Shown: positions 1 to 12,937, numbered from the stretch's first letter. The stretch: DNA of 64,000 nt from Corydoras sp. C115 (GCA_019802505.1 JAFMOC010000017.1:1262501-1326500); one strand, 5' to 3'. Program-made: numbers and translations. The notes: generated by a model from the sequence alone, not told the origin.

Positions 1-185
1 CTGTCTGTCTGTCATGTATGTAGGTCTGTAAGTCTGTCTGTCTGGCTGTCTGTATGTCTGTCTGTCTGTAGGTATGTCTGTGGTGTAGATCTCTGTATGG
101 CTGTATGGCTGTCTGTTCTGTCTGTCTGTATAGTCTGGTTGTGTGTGTGTGGTGTGTCTGTCTGTCTGTCTGTATGTATTTACTG

Positions 186-218
<33 letters not shown>

Positions 219-286
219 CTGTATGTAATGTATGTATGTGTATGTTGTGTGTATGTATGTCTTATGTATGTATGTATATATGTATG

Positions 287-320
<34 letters not shown>

Positions 321-518
321 TGTATGTATGTATGTATGTATGTATGTATGTATGTCTATGTATGTATGTATGTATGAGTGTATGTATGTATAGTGTTGTA
401 TGTATGTATGTATGTATGTATGTATGTAGAGTATGTATGTCTGTAGGTATGTATGTATGTATGTATGTGTGTATGTGTATGTGTGTGTGTATGTATGTAT
501 GTATGTATGTATATGGTG

Positions 519-549
<31 letters not shown>

Positions 550-605
550 TGTATATATGTATGTACACACACACACACATACATACACACATACACACAT
601 ACAAA
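1..605. repeat. TGTA/TGTC microsatellite ending in CA repeat
   Basis: Imperfect tetranucleotide array: TGTC first, then TATG for most of its length, with a short CA/TACA stretch at the right. It is cut by the window edge. Open frames through it are repeat artefacts. Confidence 0.97.
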
Positions 606-1202
606 GTCCATCTTGACCGGAAGTGGAAAGATCAGAAAGGTATATTAAAAAATGAAATATATAATCCAAGCTCAGTATAAAATACCTTAAGTTAAGTTCA
701 TTTAAATCCAGATAATAATGAATTAAACCAGCCTTCTGTAATTTCCCCAAACAGTCAGCTTTCGGTTCAGATGCACTGTGTTAGAGCACTGAGCCAAAAC
801 CGGTCTCTGTCCAATTGCCTGCTGATTGCATGGAGTCACATTTGGCAGAATCTTTTGATCTGGATCGCCTTCTGGACCCCGAAAAAGCCAGAGTTTAAAG
901 TTAGATAGTTGGAAATCAAGGTAGCAACAGTGTGTAACGGTGTTAATGCGTCTCTGTGGAATGGGGCTGAAAGTCCACCTTCTCACTGCACCATTCTTTA
1001 CAGAGGCATCACTTGTCTAACTCTCTGGGGAGGAGCAGATGTTGGGCTGTTTGATGAGCCCAATCAGGATGTCTATGATGAAGGGAAGGTATTTTTAGTC
1101 GCTCTGGTAGACAGTGACATTGGTAGACCTCCCTACTCTGCTGCTTCTGACAGGATAGTTTGTAAATGTTCAGGGTTATGTGTCACTGTCCAGCACAGGA
1201 CT
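606..1202. other. unique stretch; MITE remnant at its left
   Basis: Bases 606-645 (AAAGTCCATCTTGACCGG and the following AAGTGGAA) resemble the inner part of the Tc1-like MITE described below. The rest shows no gene, RNA or repeat I recognise. Confidence 0.5.
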
Positions 1203-1235
<33 letters not shown>

Positions 1236-1236
1236 C
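1203..1236. repeat. poly(G) run of about 34 bases
   Basis: An almost pure G homopolymer. Long poly(G) is error-prone in sequencing, so its length may not be exact. Confidence 0.95.
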
Positions 1237-2925
1237 GTCGAAGTGACAGTGTAGTCGCTTAATGGAGTCAAAGACCATGAAAAAGTACTGTTATTATTAA
1301 AAAGTTGGTTAAATACATACATTAAAAAGTCTATTCTGCTCGATCTGTATTAACACAACACACGTCACTGTAGTTGAGATATTGATTGATGCACTCTAAC
1401 AGAACCGGCTGCAGGTTTATGACTATTAGACCCTAATGCAAAGGGGATTTATACAGTATAGTGAATACAATATAGTGACATGACTGAAGTGTGTAACTGT
1501 AGAATTACAAAGTGCATTTGTATATTAAATGGTATATTGAACAATAAGCGTATAAAGTAGCCCAAATGAATGAGAACCTGGAAACGTGGTGATTTTATTT
1601 TGTTGTTGATGTGTTTCTTTGTAGTATTTGTGTTAGATATCTTGGTATGTATGTGTTCAAAACATTAGTGGAATATCGAGAATGCATCCGTACCACTCTT
1701 ACAGTTCCAATTATCTGCTCTAATGTGTTCTGCTTACAAACTAATGGACGTGTCTGGTTCTATCGCAGGGTTCCTGGAAGAGTGATTGGCAGCATGTTGA
1801 AAAGCAGCTTGGCTGCATTTAGCATTAGTTATTCCAAACCTCAATTAGGCTGCAGAATGTTCCCTAAAGCCCTGACCCACATGTTAATTACACAGTAATG
1901 TATTCACAAAGTTCAATCCATCCACAGAATTCACACTTCTGTTTCGACTATCACAATCATTCTGAACTTTTATCAGCGAAAGTCACGGCCGTACCCCACT
2001 GTAACCATAAGATCACAATCATGAACCACAGCAGCAAACGTACGATAGCCTTTCACTAACCTACCGACGGTAAAATGGATCTTTCAGATTTGAACAGTAT
2101 TTTGGTTATTTGCGTTCAACAGCAGAAGCGTTCTGTGAACAGGAGACTCTATTGAGACCTAACCAGATATCTGCTACCGCAAAATGTCCTACATCTCTAC
2201 CAGCAAAACAAAATGAATTCTCAGATTGCATGTCACACATAACTAATCATGTAAATCAGGACAATGGAAGCCTCCCCATATCCAGGTTCTCGTTCCAATC
2301 TGGAACAAATTAATGACACAAACGGCAACTTTCCACACAATCAACTGCAGACAAGAGACAAAACTGCCACCAATTCACTGCAATCTGACAAAGCGGATAT
2401 AAAAGTGTCTTTGAGTTATTTTATCTTATAGCAGGAAGATTAAACTATAGCTCTAGGACACTTTTATTAGGAAATCCTAAATTTTGGCTTTTATATGACA
2501 GTTAGTTTGATTTACACTCACTGTCATCTTTAAGTACGCCTCTTTGTTTCTACACTACCATTTTATTCGTTCCTTTTTCATACAAAGGCACATTGTAGCT
2601 CTATAATTAAAGACAGTAGTACATCTTATTCTGTGTGAACCACCCAGAATAACCACAGATCAGATTTTAGGTGGTGGCTCATGCTTGGCACTGCAGTGAT
2701 ACATGGTGGTGGTGGTGGTGCTGGGGGTCTGTTACATAGTGTTGCATTGATTTGTGTGTAAAACATATTATGTTTTTATTATGCACATTAGGGGGCACTA
2801 CAGCAGATCAGAATTTTCTACCTTGCCTTGCCCAATTTACATGTCTTCCTTCTCGACATTCAGAAACCTTCTCTCTGACCCTCCTTTCCTCCTCCTGCCT
2901 GGTTACTCCATCCTCAGCATCTTCC
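1237..2925. other. unique AT-rich stretch, no feature recognised
   Basis: No splice-bounded open frame with recognisable protein similarity, no SINE and no tandem array beyond a short TGG run near 2,706. Confidence 0.5.
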
Positions 2926-2931
2926 TGCCAG

Positions 2932-2985
2932 TATAAGTATCATCCCTCCTCTGCACACGTCCGTCATCAGTCCACCATGGTGAGT
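2932..2985 (+). promoter_or_regulatory. possible core promoter with one-codon first exon
   Basis: TATAAGTA at 2,932-2,939 is followed 45 bp later by CCACCATG (ATG at 2,977-2,979) and at once by a consensus donor GTGAGT. A first exon coding only Met is known in some vertebrate genes. No matching second exon was found downstream, so chance is the main alternative. Confidence 0.2.
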
Positions 2986-3131
2986 AAATCTTTATTCGTT
3001 AACAGATATGGTCTCGGCATGTTTTAAAACAGAAGCAGGAGAATGAATAATTAGAATTGTTTAGAAACGTCTGACTTGGTTGTAACTTCTCAGTGAATAA
3101 TGGATCATCTCAGGATCCTGCCGTTTTTATC

Positions 3132-3166
3132 CGGTCAGTTTGTCCATCCGGTCAGTTTGTCCATCT
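3132..3166. repeat. 17-bp tandem duplication
   Basis: ATCCGGTCAGTTTGTCC occurs twice in a row, with a third partial unit. It sits in otherwise unique sequence. Confidence 0.8.
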
Positions 3167-3414
3167 GCTTTGTCACCTCAGAAGCTGTGACTCAAACTGA
3201 CTGACCTGGACCTTTCATCATGGCTTCCTCATTCTGTGGGACTCGTGTCACTGAATGAACCTGTTATGTTTATATGAACATGTCTCACGTGTCATGTAGC
3301 TCTGCGAAGGTCATGACCTTCTGGTGCACAGCTGGATTCTGGTCAGGAGTTGTTTGCTGGTGTGTGACAAAAGAAAAAAAATGGCCGTTAATTAGGACTT
3401 AATAATAATCTTTA

Positions 3415-3549
3415 GTGCCCAGCGATAGATTGGCGCCCTGTCCTGGGTCCATCCGCCCTGCGCCCGAGACGTTCTCCCCTGGACGGGCATGGGGAACCCC
3501 ACCGTGACCCTAATAGAGGATAAAGAGGGAGATAATGAATGAATGAATT
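3415..3549 (+). mobile_element. V-SINE, 3' fragment
   Basis: Holds the last third of the element, from GTGCCCAGCGATAGATTGG to the ATGAATGA tail. The tRNA-like head and V-domain are absent (5' truncation). Confidence 0.9.
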
Positions 3550-3624
3550 ATTATTATTATACATAAATAATAGTTCATTTACAAATACATAGTCAATAGT
3601 CATTGAATTTGCCTATCATCATGA

Positions 3625-3732
3625 CTATCTGCCCAGCGCCTGAGACGTTCTCCCCTGGATGGGCATGGGGAACCCCCCCGCAACCCTAATAGAGGATAAA
3701 GCGGGAGATAATGAATGAATGAATGAATGAAT
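3625..3732 (+). mobile_element. V-SINE, 3' fragment
   Basis: A second, shorter 5'-truncated copy 75 bp from the previous one and in the same orientation, ending in five ATGA units. Confidence 0.9.
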
Positions 3733-4380
3733 AATCGTTAGTAAAATAATATCTGTGGTATTTTATGTACTTAGCTCTTAATGGGATGTGAGATGTCTAT
3801 GCAGACCACAGCAGCATCGCACTGATGCACTCTTGATCTGCATGCAGCCCACACTGAAGACTTCTCCTGAATATCTGATTCTCCTTTTAGCTTGTTTTCT
3901 GCACTTTTCAGAGCGTACGCTCCTCTCAGAGGAGATAAAACCTAGCACTCATATTTTTGATGTTTGCATTCAACTGCGCCTGTCTCATTGTCGATAGCTA
4001 ATGAGCGAATGCTCTGTTTACCCACAACGCACGCCGCACCAGTGCACATGGCTGACGCCATTCTTTTAATGATGTTGTTTTGCCTGAACTTGCAAAAAAG
4101 GGAGTATTTGGTTCTAATCAGCAGATGTTTAGGTTGAAAAGTAAACAGCGTTCTCAATCGAGTGCAACAGCGAGCACAAATTGTCTCTAATTTCCAACTG
4201 CCCTGCATATTAACTGACTGCGGAATTAATAAAATGTCGATCTTTATATATTATCTTTTGCCATTCTGCACCAGATGTGCGCTTAATTCCACTTATGTCT
4301 CTAATCTTCTAAATAACAATGGGCTGTACTTTCAGCTGTCTAACATCTGAGCATTATATTATATATATGTATATATAGAG
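3733..4380. other. unique stretch, no feature recognised
   Basis: No gene or repeat recognised. Several short open frames on both strands look random. Confidence 0.5.
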
Positions 4381-4746
4381 GGCGGCACGGTGGCTTAGTG
4401 GTTTAACATGTTCTCCTCTCAGCACTAGGGATTCCCAGTTCGAATCCCCATCTGGGTGGAGTTTTCATGTTCTCCCCGTGTCCGCGTGGGTTTCCTCCGG
4501 GTTCTCCGGTTTCCTCCCACAGTCCAAAAACAAGGATCAAGTCAATTGAGTTCTCCAAATTGCCCCATATAGAGTGTGTCTGTGTGAGTGAGTGTGTGCC
4601 CAGCGATAGATTGACGCCCTGTCCTGGGTGTATCTGCCCAGCGCCCGAGACGTTCTCCCCTGGATGGGCATGGGGAACCCCCCCCCCCCCCCCCCCCCCC
4701 CGTGACCCTAATAGAGGATAAAGCGAAGATAATGAATGAATGAATG
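4381..4746 (+). mobile_element. V-SINE, full length
   Basis: Reference copy for the family here. The tRNA-like head has box A-like GTGGCTTAGTGG and box B-like GTTCGAATCCC. It is followed by the V-domain (TTCTCCCCGTGTC, GGTTTCCTCCCACAGTCC), a middle part (GCCCCATATAGAGTGTG), a LINE-related 3' part ending GACCCTAATAGAGGATAAAG, and an ATGA tail. A 22-base C run interrupts the 3' part. Box B and the V-domain identify the V-SINE superfamily (DANA/HE1 relatives). Confidence 0.92.
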
Positions 4747-4754
4747 TATATATA

Positions 4755-4895
4755 TAGACAGCATAGTTGGACAGCAGTAGCACACGCAGCCTAACAGCAA
4801 GACGGTTCTGGGTTCGATTCTGCTTGATGGGTCACACAGTAGGTCCTTCTGTTGCCTGCATGATAAACAATAAACTTTATGTTCAGTGTGACACA
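4755..4895 (+). mobile_element. older V-SINE-like head fragment
   Basis: Diverged tRNA-like start (CAGCAGTAGCACACGCAGCC, then GGTTCTGGGTTCGATTC) close to the classic fish V-SINE head rather than to the young family. The V-domain is missing. Confidence 0.6.
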
Positions 4896-4899
4896 TTGA

Positions 4900-5970
4900 T
4901 ATAAACAGTGTAAAGATGCAGGCAGTGTGTTTCTGATAAGTATTTTAGTTTGGTTAATACATAACCTCATAATTACACATTGTTTTGCTTCGACCCATTG
5001 AATGTGTAAAATGCTTAGTTTATTACATGTCTGTAAATGTGAATGACTTATTAAGCTTTACATTTCACCAAATGGAGGTTTGTAACCTTCTGACATGAAT
5101 GAACTACCTCAGCATATCCATCTTCTCTTCCTTTTCTTCTTTTCTCTTCATTCTCAAAAACTTGTAATGTGTTTTTGCCATTCAGCTTCAGTTTCTAACT
5201 TCGACTGCATGACCTATATTAACCTTCCTATTTCTTTTCTGACTCTGGGGCTTTTAACATTTGTATCCTACAGGATATGAGGGCCGCTTTGAGACAGCAT
5301 GCAATTCTGTCCTTTTGCACATACTTGGCATCACTGGCACTGAGGTACAATGGCTCTCATCATGTACCGACTTGCAAAAAAGAACTTTATTACCTTTTGA
5401 GCGTGCACTCCTGCACCCTCCGAGCACCGCAGTGAGTTCATGCCGACTCTGCTCTCTGTCCATTTCTTTTCATGAAAAGCATTCTCCCTTTTTGTGAGAT
5501 CGTAATGTGCATGTGCGCACTCGACTCCTGTGCAGCTTCATCACAAATCCTCTCTCAGCTCTGCAATGATACACAACATGAATGCTTATGGGTTGGCTTA
5601 GTAGTTAGTTTAAAGTTGCATTGATCAGTGTGTATTTACCAAAGTCAAAAGTCAAAGTAATTATTGTCACTGCAGCAGTTTGTACAGAACATACAGAGGA
5701 TTGTTAGCGTTACTCTCAGTCCCCCAGAATAAGAATAAACCTGTCGCTCAAGCTGCCATTAAACCAAATATAAAACAGACGTTAACACTGAGAAAAATAG
5801 GTTTTCTGTAACCATCGTTAAAACAGTAAATGTTTTTGTGAAAGGAAAGGGTTTGCAAAATTTTACTAAAAGGCCATGATACACTATGATATACATGCAG
5901 ACGGATTGCAGTTGTAATTCTCAATTAGATTCCATGATTTTTGGAAGCAACTAGGTTTCTGACCTTATTT
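4900..5970. other. unique stretch with a LINE-tail-like patch
   Basis: Around 5,643-5,720, AAAGTCAAAGTAATTATTGT and the following text resemble the 3' end of fish LINE elements. The rest is unrecognised. Confidence 0.4.
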
Positions 5971-5981
5971 CACTTTAGATT

Positions 5982-6518
5982 CATTCATTCATTCATTCAT
6001 TGTCTTCCGCTTCATCCTATATCAGGGTCGCGGGGGGAAATGTCATCACAAAGTCGAGCAGAGAAGAGGCTAGTCATTAATATTCAAAGCCATGGTTTAA
6101 GGTTAAAAACCATATAAACTCATACATTTTATATCTGGAATCATTTTTATATCATTTTGTGTATATTCATCCATCCATTATCTTCCGCTTTATCCTCTAT
6201 TAGGGTCGCGGTGGGGTTCCCCATGTCCATCCAGGGGAGAACGTTTCGGGCGCTGGGCAGATACACCCAGGACAGGGCACTATCCATCGCTGGGCACACA
6301 CTCACACACACATACACAGACACACTCTATATGGGGCAATTTGGAGAACTCAATTGACTTGATCCATGTTTTTGGACTGTGGGAGGAAACCGGAGAAACC
6401 GGAGGAAACCCACGCGGACACGGGGAGAACATGGAAACTCTACCCTGATAGGGATTCGAACCGGGAATCCCTAGTGCTGAGAGGCGAACGTGCTAAACCA
6501 CTAAGCCACCGTGCCGCC
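5982..6518 (-). mobile_element. compound V-SINE insertion with carried flank
   Basis: One insertion bounded by the perfect 11-bp duplication CACTTTAGATT (5,971-5,981 and 6,519-6,529). In element orientation it has a full V-SINE (6,165-6,518), about 125 bp of non-SINE DNA (6,038-6,164), then a SINE 3' tail piece (5,982-6,037). The 125 bp is also present beside the V-SINE at 12,588. This fits read-through (3' transduction) of a SINE transcript. Confidence 0.85.
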
Positions 6519-6529
6519 CACTTTAGATT

Positions 6530-7533
6530 TATTTATTTAAAATTTTCCATTGAACGGTTTCCTCTGAATCTCATGCCATACAGATGACGAGGAGATAAAG
6601 CTGTTTCGTATGAAAAGAAAGTTAAGATCCACTTAAACGTAATGTCATACCTGTATCTCTGTTCACATCAGTTACACAGATGTAAGACCGAGCACCTCAA
6701 ATAAAAGTGGCCATTTGAAAGTTGTGAGTGCATTATTGACCAGCCCTTATCTAATCTGTTAATTAGATAATTTTATCTTGATCCGGGTTTATCTTTTGAA
6801 ATTGCCAGCCTGGTATCTGTTGTCAGGAACAGCCAGCTAATCTTAATTGATCTGATACCAATTCTGTGGCTTCTGGGTTGCACAAGATGAGGTAGTATAT
6901 CAATACTTCTGTATTACATGATGTTCCGGGTGAACTGTGTGTTCTTTGTGCTTCTCCTGTAGTATTGCACCTGCAGCATCTTTCTTCTGAGACTTTGGGG
7001 CTCTGCTATGAAAAAGGATACTGTCTTGCTGCTGTCACCAATAAGACACATTGTTCTGGACTGCAGATGCCGTGAACTGCCATAGCTTTAATTTTCACTG
7101 CCACCCAGATGGAGAAGTATTTTATTATTTTGTTTGTTGTTGGACAAGACATGTCAGGACAGGGTGGAGGAGTTATAAGAGATTTCTTTCCACAGGCAGA
7201 CTCGTGTCATGATGATGACAGATTGGAGGATGTAGGGAATTAAGCGATGGGTCAGATGGACAGTGGAATGGCTTCACGGTTTCTACCAGATGCTCTTTGG
7301 TGCCTTCAGGTTGAAACGAGAGTGTCAACAATCGCATCAGATCAAACACAGACACCTGAACCCGGTGGTTGTTAAATGTGTCTGGTGTCCTCATTAAGTG
7401 GAGAAGCTGATGGACAGACAGATGGGAAGGTGTGTGATGAATGTTTCTGCAGTGTTTGCTCAGTTGTACTGTAGTTACGGGTTTTAAAGCATCACTATGA
7501 CATGTTAAATAATATTAAATACATTGTATTGTC
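6530..7533. other. unique stretch, no feature recognised
   Basis: No known repeat and no recognisable exon. A 73-codon minus-strand frame at 7,173-7,394 has no family resemblance I can name. Confidence 0.5.
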
Positions 7534-7926
7534 GGGCTGCACGGTGGCTTAGTGGTTGGCACGTCCGCCTCTCAGCACTAGGGATTCCCGGTTCGAATCC
7601 CCATCTGGGTGGCGTTTCCATGTTCTCCCCGTGTCGGCGTGGGTTTCCTCCGGGTTCTCCGGTTTCCTCCCACAGTCCAAAAACATGGATCAAGTCAATT
7701 GAGTTCTCCAAATTGTCCCATATAGAGTGTGTCTGTGTGAGTGAGTGTAGAGTGGGTATGTGTGCGTGTCTGTGTGAGTGAGTGTGTGCCCAGCGATAGA
7801 TTGGCGTCCTGTCCTGGGTGTATCTGCCCAGCGGCCGAAACGTTCTCCCCTGGATAGGCATGGGGAATCCCCCCCTCCGCGACCCTAATAGAGGATAAAG
7901 CGGAAGATAATGAATGAATGAATGAA
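7534..7926 (+). mobile_element. V-SINE, full length with internal duplication
   Basis: About 30-40 bp longer than other full copies because the GTGTCTGTGTGAGTGAGTG segment in the middle is duplicated around 7,728-7,790. Confidence 0.93.
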
Positions 7927-9360
7927 TTGTATTGTCATGTATTTTAGGTTAAAGTGGATTAAAATGCTTAAAATGGTACTGGCTCTATAGCACATCGATG
8001 ACGACCCGATTCTCGGTAATTGTCCGAAGTTTAACGAACGCCATGCTGTATTTCGAGCTTTAAATGTATTTTAGGGAAGTCTTTAAAGTCCTTGGTTTAA
8101 ATAAAGGGATGTTGTTCCTGTTCAGGAACTTTCCACGTCAGGCATTCTGCAGAGAAGTGATGATGACGTGAATTGTTGGGGAGACGGGCGGATCCTCATG
8201 GTGCTGCTGTACAGTTTTGCAGATCTTCACTTTACAGATCACATGACAGCAAGGTGCTTTTGTGCTGCTCTCCTTCCTTTGCTCAGATCTATTCCTGTGC
8301 AAGGTGATCGCCAGAGGTGTTCATCATCCTTTCCATTCACGCTCCTTTCCTCAGTAATGAGCATGATGACATGCTCCTCTACAAAATTTCATTTCCTCCA
8401 ACCACTGTATCTAGACATCACCTTGATTCAGTGTGTCCATGCTGAAGCAGATTTAATTACGCAGTGCTTTTGCCGTGGTGTGAGGTGGTGGCACCTCTCC
8501 ATTTAGTAATTGAGGAGGAGATTTATTTAATTCGGAGGGTTCGCGTGCTCTGGAGGCTAAAGGCAGTGTAATTGTAGCACGGTGGAAGTGTTCTTCACTT
8601 TAAGCCATGTTAATGAGCATTTTAATCATGTCTAGGTGAAGTGAACTTCAGTCTTGCTGTCTTGGGTGAACATCCTGAGCGATGCAGTGATGTGCAGTGA
8701 GCTGACTCTCGCTTCACGGTGGACCGGAATGAAGCGACTCAGTGGTGTGTGAGAGCTTGGCTCGGGATCTTTCCTGAGGTGCTGCAACACAGTCTCCTCT
8801 TCTCACCTCGCTTTTTGAATAATTACCGCCAGACTACGCTTGATCTGAACTCAGCTCTGACTTCCCAGTGGAGGAGGCCTTCTTTTCCGTCAGTGTTTGC
8901 CACCAGACTCGCTTGACTCCCTCGGATACCCACAGGTCTTTTTGCTTTTGAATAATGAACTGGGCTTGTGCTGAGGATGTTCTCCTTCTCTGGTGCCTTG
9001 CTGCCACATTAGTTTATAGAAGTTTGAAACAGAAACGGGTTCGGCGAAGGTCAGAGATCAGGCTCCATTGAGTAAATGGCTTTTAAACTCTGACTTCTTA
9101 ATAGATCCAGTGAAGCGGTGGATTCGGAGAGATTTAGAGGATCATTGCTACTGCAAAGAAATGTTCAAATGACTTTAGGCTAGTACACAGAATGTCAGAG
9201 AAGACTGAAAAGTGTGGAATAGATGAGCTGCTCTACTTAAAATGGGTTTCTTTTGTTTTTTTTTGGGTAAATAGCTTGTTTCACGACCTTGACTCCAAAG
9301 AAAGCAAAAGTCAGCATTGAACGGAAGACATAAAATAAAACAAACACATTACAAACAGGT
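7927..9360. other. unique stretch, no feature recognised
   Basis: Longest repeat-poor stretch in the left part. Several open frames of 60-110 codons occur, but none shows splice context plus recognisable protein. Confidence 0.45.
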
Positions 9361-9494
9361 AATTCATTCATTCATTCATTATCTCCAGCTTTATCCTCTA
9401 TTAGGGTCGCAGTGGGGTTCCCCATGCCCATCCAGGGGAGAAGCGCTGGGCAGATACACCCAGGACAGGGCGCCAATCCATCGCTGGGCAAACA
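9361..9494 (-). mobile_element. V-SINE, 3' third
   Basis: Starts with the ATTC tail and stops at CATCGCTGGGCAAACAGG. An internal deletion removes the GAACGTTTCGG block. Confidence 0.9.
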
Positions 9495-9639
9495 GGTAAC
9501 TACTGACTTTAAAGACTTTTCTGTTTCGAATTTTGGGGACGATGTAAAAAAAATTGAAGCCAATAGAAGGAAAAAAATGGTTCGTGCCACAAACTTGGTT
9601 CTGAAGTTTGAATCAAAATTTTAAGTTTGTTTAACACAA

Positions 9640-9850
9640 ATGTTATAAAACTTCATAACACTGGTCTCTAAAATAAGTTAATAATAATAATAAGCATTTA
9701 TAATGCATTATATCACATTGTGTTAAAAAGTATATCAATATTATGAAAAAATGTATATGGATATTCTTTAAACTGTTGTTATGAACATACTGTATGTACA
9801 TTAACAGAGGCTCATGACAAGTGTAATAATGCATTATGAAAAACAGATTC
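9640..9850. repeat. TTATAATGCATTA-type AT-rich repeat
   Basis: Contains GTTATGAACATACTGTATGT, ACAGAGGCTCATGACAAGTG and AATAATGCATTATGAA. Related text recurs at 10,780-11,200, 27,540-28,060 and 38,057-38,484. Its self-complementary character suggests an old DNA transposon, but the family is unknown to me. Confidence 0.6.
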
Positions 9851-9957
9851 ATAGAAAGTGCTACCCCTGATGTTATTCCATTTTTAAAAAATGATTGATT
9901 TCATTGACATGAATAAATAATTATTTCAATATTATTATATAATATATTATTATATTA

Positions 9958-10019
<62 letters not shown>

Positions 10020-10030
10020 CATTATTATTA
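9958..10030. repeat. (ATT)n microsatellite
   Basis: About 24 ATT units with few interruptions. Confidence 0.95.
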
Positions 10031-10779
10031 AAGCAACCTTTGTGGCAGGGGTCTGTATTTTCAAAATACAGAAAAGAGATCTTAAAACTATTAAATCTAA
10101 AGTCATGACAGATTAAACTATATTGATGCATAAAGCCGAGTAAAAATCTGTTAGTAACAGAAATCATTGTATATAATAATATGTAAATAAAAGACTCAGT
10201 GTGACCGGTGACCTCACTGTCCTGCACTTTATTTAGCTTCTAATTTAATTGAACTGTCCATTTAGACAGAACTATTATAGAAACCCAACAGAAAGATGTA
10301 AGGGGCTGCATTAAAAAACCCTCAAGATTCAATTTCTATGAACAAATGGAAATTGAATGCAGATGGTATAACGAGAGAGCACATGTTAAGTACTCTCGAC
10401 ATCAAGAGTGCTGAATGCATTTAGGTAAAAAGCATTACACTGAACAGCATGACTCTTCATGTTGTATTCATCACACACGGTCTTTCTCTCTCACTTTCTT
10501 TCTCTTACGCACACAAATATAATAAATATATGAATATTTGAATGGCCACTTTATAAAACACATCCATCAAACAGTGCCTGCTCTGACCTTCAGCACCGCG
10601 GCAGTTCATCGTGGCTTAGATTCCACCACATGCATTCTGCAGGAGCATCAGCGTGAGGAGAGATCAGATACAGATCCTTATTCCAAAGATTCAAATCTGG
10701 AGACAGAAGAGCAGAAGCTATACATTTACCTGCATCTCGAACGACACAACTTCAGTGTTGTAGTGCATTGGTTTGCTAA
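10031..10779. other. unique stretch, no feature recognised
   Basis: No repeat or exon recognised. Confidence 0.45.
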
Positions 10780-11200
10780 GCGTGATTATGAACATCTATG
10801 TACATCAACAGAGGCTTATGACAAATGTTATAATGCATTATTCATTCATTCATTATTTTCCGCTTTATCCTATATTAGGGTCGCGGGGGGGTTCCCCATG
10901 CCCATCCAGGGGAGAACGTTTCAGGCGCTGGACAGATACAACCAGGACAGACACTCACTCACACAAACACACTCTATATGGGGCAATTTGGAGAACTCAA
11001 TTGACTTGTTCCATGTTTTTGGACTGTGGGAGGAAACCAAAGAACCCGGAGGAAACCCACGCAGACACGGGGAGAACATGGAAACTCCACCCAGATGGGG
11101 ATTCGAACCGGGAATCCCTAGCGCTGAGAGGCGAACGTGCTGACCACTAAGCCATCGTGCCGCCTTATAATGCATTATGAATACTGAATTCAAAGAAATT
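10780..11200. repeat. TTATAATGCATTA-type repeat split by a V-SINE
   Basis: GATTATGAACATCTATGTAC and ACAGAGGCTTATGACAAATG lie left of the V-SINE at 10,839. The repeat resumes with TTATAATGCATTATGAATAC to the right. Confidence 0.65.
10839..11164 (-). mobile_element. V-SINE, full length, inside AT-rich repeat
   Basis: The target duplication is TTATAATGCATTA on both sides. The middle part lacks the GGCGCCAATCCATCGCTGGG block. Confidence 0.93.
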
Positions 11201-12446
11201 CTTAGCAAACATTAATATACAGCAGTTTTCACCTAATTGTTTTGTGCGTTTTTGAGATGTTGTGGACCTTCAACCCACAACTTCAATCAAATTACTGCTG
11301 CACTTGACTTTTGGAGAAGCCATTAGCCCTGAGCTTGTTCTTTTTTTTTTTGAGTCTAGCTTGTGAATTATTTATCACGATGTTCCAATACAACATCTGT
11401 TAGTGTGCTGTTAGTTAATAAAACATGTATTTGTCTATCGTTCTAACTTTGATGAGAGTACATCTGTAAATACGACACAGATCCAGGTGAGTTCAGTTGG
11501 GTCCTAAACCTTATTTAGTAACTACATATAAATTTTCGTGTGAACACCGTGTCCTGTGTGCTCGCTGTGCTCGCAGTAAATGTGCTGTAAAGCCTTTGTC
11601 CGTGAGGATAGGGACTGAAAACATGCTCCCATTTAATTGTTTAGTAGTTTTTCCCCCTGTCTGGTGCCGCAGCCTCCTGCCATCTGGATGTTTTGCACCA
11701 CTTTCCTCTCTTTCTTCCCACAAGAGCAAAGCTACTGGGTTCTGACAAACTTTTACAGCCTTTATAAACATGCCACCGCTGTTTTCGCTTTTCTTAAACA
11801 ATACTTAGCAAGGACATACAAAAGAGGGCCAAGGCCGCACTGTGGGGTGCAGCAGGACGCTATAGAATTATTTATGGACGCCAGAGGAGAGTCCGCTTAC
11901 AGTAGATTTATAGCACATGATGTGGAGATGTGAGTACTTTAAAGGCACTGAGACCTACCCCTGCACATCAATCTGACAGCTCGCATGTTTTTATACCCTC
12001 ATGCTGAGCTGCACTAATTTACATACTTTTAAGGAAACACGTGTGTGTACCAGTTTTTCCTTTTTTTCTTTAAATGATCTCGAGGTCATTTCAGGTCTGG
12101 TTGTATGTTCCGTTCAGTCACGCATGCATGAAGCAAAGGTAATGAAATGCTGCTAATCATCCGTTAAATCGCTGGATAATTCACCGGAGATGAAAATCTG
12201 TTCGGTTGCTTTTCTGTTTTTACAGCTGAGGAGGTATTTTTAGTTACAGCGTTCAGACGGCATCTGCATAAACAGAGAAGGAAGAAGACGGAGTCGCTGA
12301 GTGTTAGAACCTGGGGGCTCGTCATGTCCGTCTCCTTCTGCCATTCCCTTTAAGGAGCCTGGTGCAGTCTGACTTTGGTGGATTGCAATTTCAACGGCGT
12401 AGTGCGGCTAGTTACATGTAAAGGAATGTTTATACCGTTTGCCAAA
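11201..12446. other. unique stretch, no feature recognised
   Basis: No repeat or exon recognised; moderately AT-rich. Confidence 0.45.
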
Positions 12447-12587
12447 AATGTCATCACGAAGTCGAGCAGAGAAGAGGCTAGTCATTAAAATTCAAGGCCA
12501 TGGGTTAAGGTTAAAAACCATATAAACTCATACATTTTATATCTGAAATCATTTTCCGTCTGATAAGGAATTTTTAATTTTGTATAT
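12447..12587. repeat. likely source of the flank carried to 6.0 kb
   Basis: AATGTCATCACGAAGTCGAG through CATACATTTTATATCTGAAA is nearly the same as 6,038-6,160. Here it sits directly at the tail side of a V-SINE with its own target duplication, so this looks like the donor site. Confidence 0.75.
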
Positions 12588-12937
12588 ATTCATCCATCCA
12601 TTATCTTCCGCTTTATCCTCTATTAGGGTTGCGAGGGGGTTCCCCCATGCCCATCCAGGGGAGAACATCTCGGACGCTGGGCAGATAGACCCAGGACAGG
12701 GTGCCAATCTATCGCTGGGCACACACTCACTCACACAGAAACACTCTATATCGGGCAATTTAGAGAATTCAATTGACTTGATCCATGTTTTTGGACTGTG
12801 GGAGGAAACCGGAGAACCCGGAGGAAACCCACGCGGACACGGGGAGAACAGGGAAACTCCACCCAGATGGGGATTCGAACCGGGAATCCCTAGCGCTGAG
12901 AGGCGAACGTGCTAAACCACTAAGCCACCGTGCCGCC
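12588..12937 (-). mobile_element. V-SINE, full length (first of same-site pair)
   Basis: Flanked by TAATTTTGTATATA at 12,575-12,588 and 12,938-12,951. Confidence 0.95.
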
